A stretch of DNA of 16,767 bases, from contig JAPLDV010000141.1 of the NCBI GenBank assembly GCA_026391235.1, positions 1 through 16,767 of the forward strand, written 5' to 3'. The notes under the pieces are model-generated. The model was given only the letters and a program-made list of their open reading frames with translations. It had not been told where the DNA came from and did no database searches. Positions 7,114 to 15,045 of this stretch are shown here, in pieces; position 1 is the first letter of the stretch, and each line of letters begins with the position of its first letter. Source of the DNA: Bacteroidia bacterium. Lineage in GTDB: Bacteria > Bacteroidota > Bacteroidia > Bacteroidales > UBA12481. Position numbers and translations under genes: made by a program.

Positions 7114-8157
7114 ATGAACGCTAAGCGATCCCAATGGATGTTTCCGGTACTGGCTGGAATATTGATTCTCGCCTTTCTCGGGGATCTGCTGTTCGGCAGT
7201 GTCCGCTTGTCGTTGAAAGATTTTTCAGACGTTCTGTTTGGTAAATCTGATAACCAGAATGTGGATTACATTATCTGGAGCCTCAGGTTGCCCAAAGCCA
7301 TTACCGCGATCCTTGCCGGATCCGGACTAGCGCTATGCGGACTGCTTATGCAAACACTTTTCCGAAATCCGCTTGCCGGACCGTTTGTTCTCGGGATCAG
7401 CTCAGGTGCCAGTCTGGGTGTGGCTTTATTGGTTATGGCTTCATCATGGTTCGGTGGGAACGCACTTGTTCAGGCCCTGCCTTATGGTCACTGGGGGATG
7501 GTCATCGCTGCCATGGCGGGTGCCTTGACTGTAATGCTGTTTGTGATTCTGATATCCGTTCGGGTGGCCGATTCGGTATCCATCCTGATCATCGGCATGA
7601 TGTTCGGCAGCGCTACCGGCGCCATCGTCAGCCTGCTGCAATATTTCAGTGATCCTGATACGGTTAAGAGTTTTCTGGTTTGGACCTTTGGCGATATCAG
7701 CGCGGTGACAGCCCCGCATCTGAAACTTTTGGCTCCATTGGTTATTGCCGGAATAATAGCAGGATTGATTCTCCGGAAACCGCTTAATGCATTACTGCTG
7801 GGTGAGAACCATGCCAGGGTGATTGGAATCAACGTAAAACGGTCTAGAATTGTTATTATATTGATAACAAGTTTATTAACCGGTGCAATTACTGCCTTTA
7901 CCGGTCCGATTGCCTTTGTGGGCGTTGCTGTTCCGCATCTGGCGAGGGCTATACTCAGAACATCTGATCACCGCCGGCTGACTCCGGCCACCCTGATGTG
8001 CGGGGCTATCATCATGTTGATTTGCGATATTCTGGCCCAGCTGCCAGCCTCAAACCAGGTACTGCCGATCAACACCGTAACTGCAATCTTCGGGGCACCC
8101 GTTGTCATCTGGGTAATTCTCCGAAACCGTCGCGGACGAACGCCAATAGAATCATGA
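7114..8157 (+). CDS. FecCD-family iron-complex ABC transporter permease
   Basis: Inner-membrane permease of the FecCD/BtuC family, 347 residues with roughly nine to ten hydrophobic segments; it would form a homodimeric channel for the ligand brought by the lipoprotein encoded upstream. The family signature is clear near the N-terminal third: RLPKAITAILAGSGLALCG, then LMQTLFRNPLAGPFVLGISSGA. The segment GENHARVIGINVKRSR matches the cytoplasmic coupling region before the ATPase contact, and GPIAFVGVAVPHLAR is the conserved late motif. The ATG lies 4 bp after the stop of the binding-protein gene, and the stop overlaps the ATG of the ATPase gene in an ATGA, so the three are almost certainly translated as one operon. 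Confidence 0.96.
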   Translation: MNAKRSQWMFPVLAGILILAFLGDLLFGSVRLSLKDFSDVLFGKSDNQNVDYIIWSLRLPKAITAILAGSGLALCGLLMQTLFRNPLAGPFVLGISSGASLGVALLVMASSWFGGNALVQALPYGHWGMVIAAMAGALTVMLFVILISVRVADSVSILIIGMMFGSATGAIVSLLQYFSDPDTVKSFLVWTFGDISAVTAPHLKLLAPLVIAGIIAGLILRKPLNALLLGENHARVIGINVKRSRIVIILITSLLTGAITAFTGPIAFVGVAVPHLARAILRTSDHRRLTPATLMCGAIIMLICDILAQLPASNQVLPINTVTAIFGAPVVIWVILRNRRGRTPIES

Positions 8158-8987
8158 GCCAGCCAGAAACAAATAACATTGTTTTGGAATCGCATGATCT
8201 GGCGATCGGTTACCCGTATCCAGGAAGCTTACCATTGATTTTGGCCCGGAATCTTCATCTTACCATTCAACGCGGTCAGGTAACAGGTCTTTTGGGGCCC
8301 AACGGATCGGGCAAATCGACTCTTTTACGAACGCTGGCGGGATTGCAGCCGACGATATCCGGATCGGTAAAAGTGATGGGCCAAACGATCCGGAGCAACC
8401 AGGTCAGACTAACGGCCCGGATGCTCAGTGTGGTTCTGACTGATCGGATCGATGTAAGGAATCTTACTGTATTTCAGCTGGTTTCAATGGGCAGATATCC
8501 CTACACCGACTGGCTGGGCCGCGCCGGCACCAATGATGATGAACGGATCAAAACCGCCCTGGAACAAGTAAGGCTCCGGGATTATTCCAACCGTTTTTTT
8601 AATGAGCTGAGCGATGGAGAGCAGCAGAGAACCCTGCTGGCGAAAGCGCTCGTGCAGGATACACCCCTGATTATTCTGGATGAACCAACGGCCCACCTCG
8701 ATCTCCCCAACCGTATATCGATCATGCGGTTATTGCGCAACCTGGCCGACGAAACCGGAAAAAGCATACTTTTTTCCACGCACGACCTGGATCTGGCCAT
8801 CCATACCGCCGATGAGCTATGGCTGCTGCAGAAGGGTGGGGTGCTGCTGAGAGGCAGGCCTGCAGAACTGATGGCAGGTGATGCTTTTGAAGACACCTTC
8901 AGAACAGGTACAGATGATGCTGATCTGAATATCATTTCTGACTATTTTCGCAGTCTGAAGAAGCGGTCGGGGGAAATTCATGGTTAG
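8154..8987 (+). CDS. Iron-complex ABC transporter ATP-binding protein (FecE/BtuD type)
   Basis: Cytoplasmic ATPase subunit, 277 residues from the ATG at 8154, which overlaps the permease stop by four bases (ATGA). The frame is open further upstream, but only inside the permease gene, so that part is ignored. Walker A is GPNGSGKST, the ABC signature is LSDGEQQR (Asp at the third position in place of the usual Gly), Walker B is LIILDEPTAHLD, and the H-loop is STHD. The Q-loop region reads SVVLTDRIDV, without the usual glutamine; this is frequent in the FecE/BtuD branch but worth noting. It completes a binding protein, permease and ATPase set opposite feoAB. Confidence 0.96.
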   Translation: MSQPETNNIVLESHDLAIGYPYPGSLPLILARNLHLTIQRGQVTGLLGPNGSGKSTLLRTLAGLQPTISGSVKVMGQTIRSNQVRLTARMLSVVLTDRIDVRNLTVFQLVSMGRYPYTDWLGRAGTNDDERIKTALEQVRLRDYSNRFFNELSDGEQQRTLLAKALVQDTPLIILDEPTAHLDLPNRISIMRLLRNLADETGKSILFSTHDLDLAIHTADELWLLQKGGVLLRGRPAELMAGDAFEDTFRTGTDDADLNIISDYFRSLKKRSGEIHG

Positions 8988-9076
8988 CGAAGGGATGACA
9001 GAAAAGGGTGAGAAATTTGTTGAGTTTTGCGTTATAGTTAAGTCATTGGGAGAATTTATCTCATTACAAAGAAATC

Positions 9077-10051
9077 ATGAAAGATTCGTGGGTAAAAAAG
9101 GGATTCATTGATGAACCGGTCGACAACCAAATCAATTTGGTCGATGGTATCAGGGAACTCCTCAAGGAAAAGAATGCGGTTATCCTGGCTCATTATTACC
9201 AAAATTCTGATATACAGGATATTGCAGATTTCGTGGGTGATAGCTTAGATTTATCCCGAAAGGCAGCCGAGACCAATGCCGACCTGATTGTTTTTGCCGG
9301 GGTTCATTTTATGGCTGAAACGGCTAAAATTCTTTCACCCGGGAAAAAGGTGCTGATACCCGATCAGATGGCCGGTTGCTCACTGGCTGATTCCTGCCCT
9401 CCTGATGAATTTTTAGCTTTCAGAAACGAACATCCTGGCCACATGGTGGTTACTTATGTCAACACCAGCGCTGCCATCAAGGCTTTATCCGATGTTTGCT
9501 GCACCTCGACAAATGCCGTGCAGATCATTCAACATATTCCGGAAGATCAGAAGATTATTTTTGCCCCGGACAGGAATCTGGGAAATTATCTGAACAGCCT
9601 GACCGGAAGGGAGATGCTGGTTTGGGATGGTGCCTGCCATGTGCATGAGGAGTTTTCACTGGAGCAGATACTGCTGCTCAAGAATGAATACCCTAAAGCC
9701 AAGATCATTTGCCATCCGGAGTGCACGAAACCGATCCGGATTGTTTCAGATTTTATAGGCTCAACATCGGCCTTGCTGAGTTTTTCAAAAAGCGATAGCA
9801 GTGATACTTATATCGTTGCAACTGAGTCCGGTATCCTTCACCAGATGAAAAAGGCCAATCCGGATAAATTATTTATTCCCGCACCGCCAAAGGACAGCAC
9901 CTGCGCCTGCAACGACTGCAAGTTCATGAAGTTGCATAATCTGAAGAAAATTTTTCTCACTTTAAAACATGAATGGCCGGAAGTAACGGTTCCTGAGGGT
10001 ATTCGAAAACTGGCGGAGATTCCGATCAGGCGGATGCTGGAGTGGTCGTGA
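9077..10051 (+). CDS. nadA: Quinolinate synthase NadA
   Basis: Condenses iminoaspartate with dihydroxyacetone phosphate to quinolinate in de novo NAD synthesis; a [4Fe-4S] enzyme of the cytoplasm. The 324-residue length is normal. Visible motifs are AHYYQNSDIQDIADFVGDSL (residues 38-57), the cluster cysteine in DQMAGC (Cys101), Cys187 in WDGACHVHEE, and a third cysteine in the C-terminal CACNDC group (Cys276/278/281); CHPEC (residues 212-216) is the substrate-side motif. The partners nadB and nadC are not next to it in this window. The ATG at 9077 lies about 90 bp after the ATPase gene; no terminator is evident between them, so weak read-through from the ABC operon is possible. Confidence 0.97.
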   Translation: MKDSWVKKGFIDEPVDNQINLVDGIRELLKEKNAVILAHYYQNSDIQDIADFVGDSLDLSRKAAETNADLIVFAGVHFMAETAKILSPGKKVLIPDQMAGCSLADSCPPDEFLAFRNEHPGHMVVTYVNTSAAIKALSDVCCTSTNAVQIIQHIPEDQKIIFAPDRNLGNYLNSLTGREMLVWDGACHVHEEFSLEQILLLKNEYPKAKIICHPECTKPIRIVSDFIGSTSALLSFSKSDSSDTYIVATESGILHQMKKANPDKLFIPAPPKDSTCACNDCKFMKLHNLKKIFLTLKHEWPEVTVPEGIRKLAEIPIRRMLEWS

Positions 10052-10160
10052 TTTTCGTACCTTTATTTTCGTTATTTCTAGTTAACAATAGATTTTCCAG
10101 GGATGCAAATGTGACCTAAGGTGCCTATTGTGGTTGATCTTTTCATTAATTAGGACAATC

Positions 10161-13100
10161 ATGAAAACAAAACTCTTTCTTTACGTTATTCTCAACCTTC
10201 TTCTCGCTCTTAACGCTTCTCTTCCTGCCCAGAAAACCTCAAGGGCTAAGGTTCTTCCGCCCGGCTATCCCGACCGCTCTGCGAACCTCGATGTTTATCC
10301 GGGTTTTAAGAATCCGCCGGCCGGATACGGCGAAGTTAGCTTCTACTGGTGGCTGGGCGATACCCTGACCAAAGAGCGGATTATCTGGCAGCTCGATCAG
10401 CTGGCAGGTAAAAGCATTACCGGCCTTCAGGTGAATTATGCCCACAGCGATGAGGGTGGCAATATCTGGGACTGACTTATCGAAGTCAGCCGGGTCTCTT
10501 TACCAAAGCCTGGTGGGACCTGTTTGCCTGGTTCCTCCAGGAGGCCAAAAAGCGGAAAATGTCTGTCAGCCTGAGCGATTATACCCTCGGAATTGCGGGT
10601 CAGGGCTGGTTCGTAGACGACATGCTAAAAGAAAATCCCGGTTTATACGGATCAAAACTCAAGTCGCGTGGTTATGACATCAGGCCCGGCCTGGATACTC
10701 TTATTGAACTTCCTGATAATCTGCTGGATGCAATCATTTATCGTTTTGATAATAAAGCGATCGTACCGGGTTCAGGGGAGAAGCTGACCGCGATCGAAGG
10801 CAACAAACTGAAGATTAAACCGACAACCGACAACCGACAACTTTTTTTGGTTTACTCCGAAACGGTAAAAACTTCTTTCGATCCGATGAATCCCTTAAGC
10901 GGTAAAAAGGTGATCGAGAAGTTCTTCCAGCCTTTCGAGGAGCATTGTCCGGGTGAGGCTGGCAAGGGCCTTAATTTCTTTTTCTCTGATGAGCTTAATT
11001 TCGGGATCAGCGGATTGCTCTGGAACAGCCGGTTTGCCTTTGAATTCAAGAAGAGGAAAGGATACGATATTGTACCGGAGCTCAGCGGGCTGTTCATGGA
11101 TATTGGTCCGCGGACGCCCAAGATCCGGATGGATTTCAACGATGTGCTGGTTACCCTGAGTGAGGAAAGCTTTTTCATACCGATCTACAACTGGCATACC
11201 GACAGGGGAATGCTCTATGGTTGCGATCATGGCGGCAGGGGCCTGGATGTGACCGAATTCGGCGACTATTTCCGGGCACAAAGATGGATGTCAGGGCCCG
11301 GCTGCGACCAGCCTAATCTCGACCGGAATATCAATAAAAATAAGGTAGCCAGCTCGATATCCCATCTTTACGAGCGTCCGCGCACCTGGCTCGAAGGCTA
11401 TCACAGCAGTGGCTGGGGCACCAGCAGTGCCCAGGTGGCCGATGCAACGTTTGCCAATTTTGCAATGGGACAGAACCTGCTGAGCCTGCACGGACTCTAT
11501 TATTCCACACATGGCGGGTGGTGGGAGTGGGCCCCGCCGGATAATCATTTCCGTCAGCCTTACTGGGCGAATATGGGTGATTTCCTGAAATGCTCCGAGA
11601 GGCTGAGTTATTTGCTGAGCCAGGGATACCACCGCTGTGATGTGGCTATCCTCTACCCGGTTGCCCCCAAGGAGGCCGGTATGAACGGAGATGAAGCGGT
11701 TGCCACCGCATTTACCACCGGGAAACAGCTCTATACCTCCGGTATCGATTTCGACTTTATCGATTTTGAATCTTTGACCCGGGCGAAGATTAAAGATGGT
11801 GAATTGCAGGTGAGCGGAGAGATTTATAAAGTCCTGATTTTGCCTGCGATGACTGCTATTCGTTATTCAACGCTGGAAAAGGCCCGCGACTTTTTTCAGG
11901 CCGGTGGCATCGTGATAGCGATCGGTGCTCTTCCTGAAGCCAGTGAGCGTATTGGACGCGATGACCCGGAAATCCGGACGATGGTCAGAAAGATATTCGG
12001 AATAGCTGCTGCGGAAGCAGATGGCAGGGGCCGGCTCGTAAATGAAATGCCTCAAAACAAAGGCATCGGCATCTATCTGGAAAATCCCGATATGATTTCA
12101 GTTGAGATTGGCCGGGTTGTAACGCCTGATTTTAAAGTGATAACCGCAGGCTCTAAACCCTATATTCTGCACCGAAAAATCGGAAAGCGTGATGTATATT
12201 ACGTTTATGGCATACCGAAAGACACAGCCTGTTACTTCCGTTGCCCCGGCAAAGTGGAACTTTGGGATCCCTGGACCGGTACATCAAAGGATTTGCCTGT
12301 TCTTTTTGCAGATGACATCGGTACCCGTTTGAGAATGCCGCTCAGTGAAACTGAACCGCAGCTGATCGTGTTTACACCAGGTGAACCTGCGTTTGCCACA
12401 GATGACGAAACCGTTGCCGCCAAAGGGGAGACCCTGTTGGTTGGGGATTGGGAATTTGAACTGAAACCAACTCTGGATAACAGGTGGGGGGATTACCGGC
12501 AGCCTGCATATCCGGGTTTTGTGGCAACTGATGCCAATGTTATCCGCTACAAGCAGGAAACCTCCCCGGATCCGGGATGGCAGGCTGCCGGTCTGAATGA
12601 CAGCAAATGGGATACGGTTCAGGCGTCGTATGGACCGCAATTCTGGAAACTGGGACCATTGCCCGGAGGAACAGATTCACTTTTACTGGAATCAAAGCTT
12701 TCTGTACTGAAATCTGTTGATCCTGCTGTACCTGTTGAAGTGGCAGGCAAGCGGTATTATTGGTCGTCCTATGAATTCTCGTGGCGATGGGGGCTAAAAG
12801 GAAATCCGGGCAGGCAAGGCTATCACGGATTGAAGGAGTGGGTTCATGATGATATTTTCCAGTTCGGGAACGCCGTGAGAGATTGGCCCGGTGTGCCAAG
12901 GCCCCGTATCGTGGCTGAAAAAGAGGGTACAACCTATTTTCTTTGGTCAACAATTGTTTCCGGTCAGGATCAGGCAGCAAAACTGGTGAAAGGAGGAATC
13001 GATCCGACAGGTATCTGGTTGAATGGCAAAACGGTGAATATATCTTCAACAGATGTCAACCTGAAGCAGGGAAGCAATCCGGTTCTCCTGAGATATACAG

Positions 13101-13870
13101 CTCCGGGCACAGGCTACCTGATATTTGAAAAAAGCGGGATCATTTCCGGATGGAAACAAACAATTCCATTAGCCACAAACTGGTATGCCAATCCAGCTGT
13201 GTTGCCCTATGATCTGGCTCCGGGGGGATCAAAACAAGCCGGATGGTATAGGTTTAAAGCACCTCCCGGTCTTCAATCCATTGAACTTGCCATGAGCAGG
13301 AAACCTCAGGTCTGGGTTAACGGAAGGGAGATTCCGGTTAAGAGTTATATGCAGATGCCCGGTTTGTTTGCCGATTCATTGGTGCCGGCCTGGAAAGCCG
13401 ATCTTACTGCTTCTGCTACTGCTTCTGCAACTGTTGCTTTACGGATACGAATGGAGCCTGGCTTTTATGCTGGTGCCGCTTGTCCCGAATTCATCCGGCT
13501 GAATTGTGGGAAAGGTGTGATTCGTTTGAGCAATTTATGTGATAATGAAGGTCTTATGACTTATTCCGGGGGGATGTGGTATCGTAAAACAATTGTATTG
13601 ACACAAAGTCAGGCCGGTTTCTCAAAGATAACACTCGATCTCGGTGAGCTGGTTTCCTCGGCCGAAGTAATCATCAATGGAAAACCCGCCGGAAAACGTC
13701 TTTCTCCACCCTGGAAGTTCGATCTCACCGGTAAGGTAAAACCAGGCGAAAACCGGCTCGAAATACTGATATATAATACTTTGGGGAACTACTATCTTAC
13801 GACACCCAGCAAGTACGTTGGCTCAACGAAATCAGGGATGATGGGGCCTGTTAAGCTGTTGATGGAGTGA
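10161..13870 (+). CDS. Large secreted glycoside hydrolase (GH2/GH106-like), frameshifted near the N-terminus
   Basis: Secreted carbohydrate-active enzyme of about 1236 residues. The ATG at 10161 gives a signal peptide (MKTKLFLYVILNLLLALNA...LPAQ) and is preferred to an upstream in-frame ATG at 10128. The N-terminal part (GEVSFYWWLGDTLTKERI, then ITGLQVNYAHSDEGGNIW) resembles GH106 alpha-L-rhamnosidase-like TIM-barrel proteins. The C-terminal part has jelly-roll, GH2-type sugar-binding modules (VWVNGREIPV; the last ends in WKFDLTGKVKPGENRLEIL). The frame stops at 10473-10475 right after NIWD; one extra G in the GGG at 10468-10470 would restore NIWGLTYRSQPGLFTKAWW and join it to the rest, which is open to 13870. 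This is either a sequencing error in a homopolymer or a real frameshift. The substrate is not known; rhamnose-containing glycans are a guess from family resemblance. Confidence 0.82.
10819..10848 (+). repeat. Heptanucleotide tandem repeat plus T7 tract inside the hydrolase gene
   Basis: Three perfect copies of ACCGACA (10819-10839) are followed by AC and then seven Ts (10842-10848). They encode TTDNRQLFL in the current frame. Since seven is not a multiple of three, gain or loss of one unit would shift the frame. Confidence 0.8.
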
Positions 13871-14040
13871 GGAAGGGTACTTACGCAAACAGGGGGAGCA
13901 CTGGCCGGGCTGGATCGGGTAATGGGCCTTTGTTGCTATCATCTGTATCAATGTGAATAGTGCAAAGGCATAAGAATTTAGGAGGTAAAAGCCGGCCGTT
14001 CTGGCAGTTAATTGATTCAATACCTAAGATATATTTTGCT

Positions 14041-14069
14041 TTGTCAAATAAGTACCGTTACTTTGACAA
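14041..14069. promoter_or_regulatory. Candidate operator dyad upstream of the methyltransferase
   Basis: TTGTCAAA (14041-14048) and TTTGACAA (14062-14069) form a perfect 8-bp inverted repeat around a 13-bp spacer, 24 bp before the GTG start. It lies in a 223-bp intergenic region that otherwise shows no clear gene. No U tract follows it, so a binding site is more likely than a terminator. Confidence 0.4.
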
Positions 14070-14093
14070 GGTGAATAATTAATAATATACATC

Positions 14094-14951
14094 GTGATAG
14101 GAATAAAAAAGCTCATTATTGACATCTTAGTGGAGGGATTTTTCAGGAGATGGTATCGTTTTGTTAACCATGCAGATAAGAACGCCGAAGTCATTTTTAT
14201 GAATTACGGATTCGCTGCGGATTCTCAAAAGATTTCACTTGATCAAGATGATGAGATTAACAGATACTCGATCCAGCTGTATCATCAGTTGGTTAGGGCT
14301 CACGATCTGAAAAACAAAGATATCCTGGAAATCGGATGCGGAAGGGGAGGAGGGCTGGCTTTTCTGACCAAACTCCTCAAGCCTTCATCGGCTGTGGGAA
14401 TCGATTTGGATCCTACGGCTGTAGAGTTTTGTAATAAATTCTGGGGCAAGCCAGGGTTGACATTTATGCAGGGTGATGCCCAGGCAGTGCAATTGCCCGA
14501 TTGCTCTTTTGATGTAATTATTAATGTCGAATCCAGTCACCGTTATGTGGATCTGGACCTGTTTTTGAAGGAGGTCAAGCGGCTACTGCGGCCAAACGGG
14601 GTTTTCCTATTGACTGATTTCCGGGGACAGGACAAAATGCCTGAGCTTCTCCGGCATTTCAAGGGGTCAGGGCTTGAAATGATTGGTAATGAAAATGTTA
14701 CTCCTCAGGTTGTTAAAGCGCTCGAATTGGATGACCCTCGCCGTCGCAAACTTATTAACAATCTGGTTCCCCTCTTCCTGCATGGGATTGCCCGCGATTT
14801 TGCCGGAGCCAAAGGTTCTCCAACGTATCGCAGATTTGCATCGGGCAAATGGATCTATTTTAATTATTTTTTCAGAAAAACCCCCGTCCCCAGTGTGGTC
14901 AGAAATGACAGTTATGTGTGGAAAAACCTCGATAGCCGCAAGCTCCGGTAA
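14094..14951 (+). CDS. Class I SAM-dependent methyltransferase
   Basis: Rossmann-fold methyltransferase of 285 residues. Motif I is LEIGCGRGGG (residues 78-87), the acidic residue that binds the ribose is in GIDLD (102-106), and GDAQ (127-130) is motif II-like. The pattern MNYGFA, then DEINRYSIQLYHQLV in front of motif I, is typical of the group annotated as phthiotriol/phenolphthiotriol dimycocerosate-type methyltransferases, which also occurs in many non-mycobacterial genomes; the substrate here is unknown and should not be taken from that name. The start is a GTG just after a run of stop-rich sequence; the next in-frame ATG (in FMNYGFA) would cut the conserved N-terminal helix. No partner gene is adjacent. 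Confidence 0.9.
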   Translation: MIGIKKLIIDILVEGFFRRWYRFVNHADKNAEVIFMNYGFAADSQKISLDQDDEINRYSIQLYHQLVRAHDLKNKDILEIGCGRGGGLAFLTKLLKPSSAVGIDLDPTAVEFCNKFWGKPGLTFMQGDAQAVQLPDCSFDVIINVESSHRYVDLDLFLKEVKRLLRPNGVFLLTDFRGQDKMPELLRHFKGSGLEMIGNENVTPQVVKALELDDPRRRKLINNLVPLFLHGIARDFAGAKGSPTYRRFASGKWIYFNYFFRKTPVPSVVRNDSYVWKNLDSRKLR

Positions 14952-15006
14952 GTCCTAAATGTATGATCCCCGCAGGGTTGACAAGCTATTCTGTAAGTGA
15001 ACTCTC

Positions 15007-15041
15007 TGAAACACCGTTTCAAGTCAAACTATATGATTTGA
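15007..15041. terminator. Weak hairpins between the convergent methyltransferase and PKD genes
   Basis: There are two short dyads: TGAAAC (15007-15012) with GTTTCA (15016-15021), loop ACC, and TCAAA (15024-15028) with TTTGA (15037-15041). A T-rich stretch follows on the plus strand (15044-15058). The stems are short and AT-rich, so this is only a possible terminator of the methyltransferase transcript. Confidence 0.3.
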
Positions 15042-15045
15042 GGTT

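Noticed and set aside
8979..9010. GCGAAGGGATGACAG after the ATPase gene, similar in flavour to the repeat ends
   Set aside because: No palindrome and only a GGGATGACA-like match; chance similarity is likely.
10461..10480. Programmed ribosomal frameshift in the glycoside hydrolase
   Set aside because: No slippery heptamer and no downstream structure is visible; a missing G in a homopolymer is the simpler reading.
13832..14020. Minus-strand open frame of 62 codons over the end of the hydrolase gene and the following spacer
   Set aside because: It overlaps the real gene end, has low-complexity character and no recognisable domain; treated as a chance frame.
14961..14985. Possible remnant of the REP-like repeat (CCCCGCAGGGTTGACAAG) after the methyltransferase gene
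   Set aside because: Only the final ~10 bases resemble the unit end, with mismatches, and there is no stem. Too short to call.
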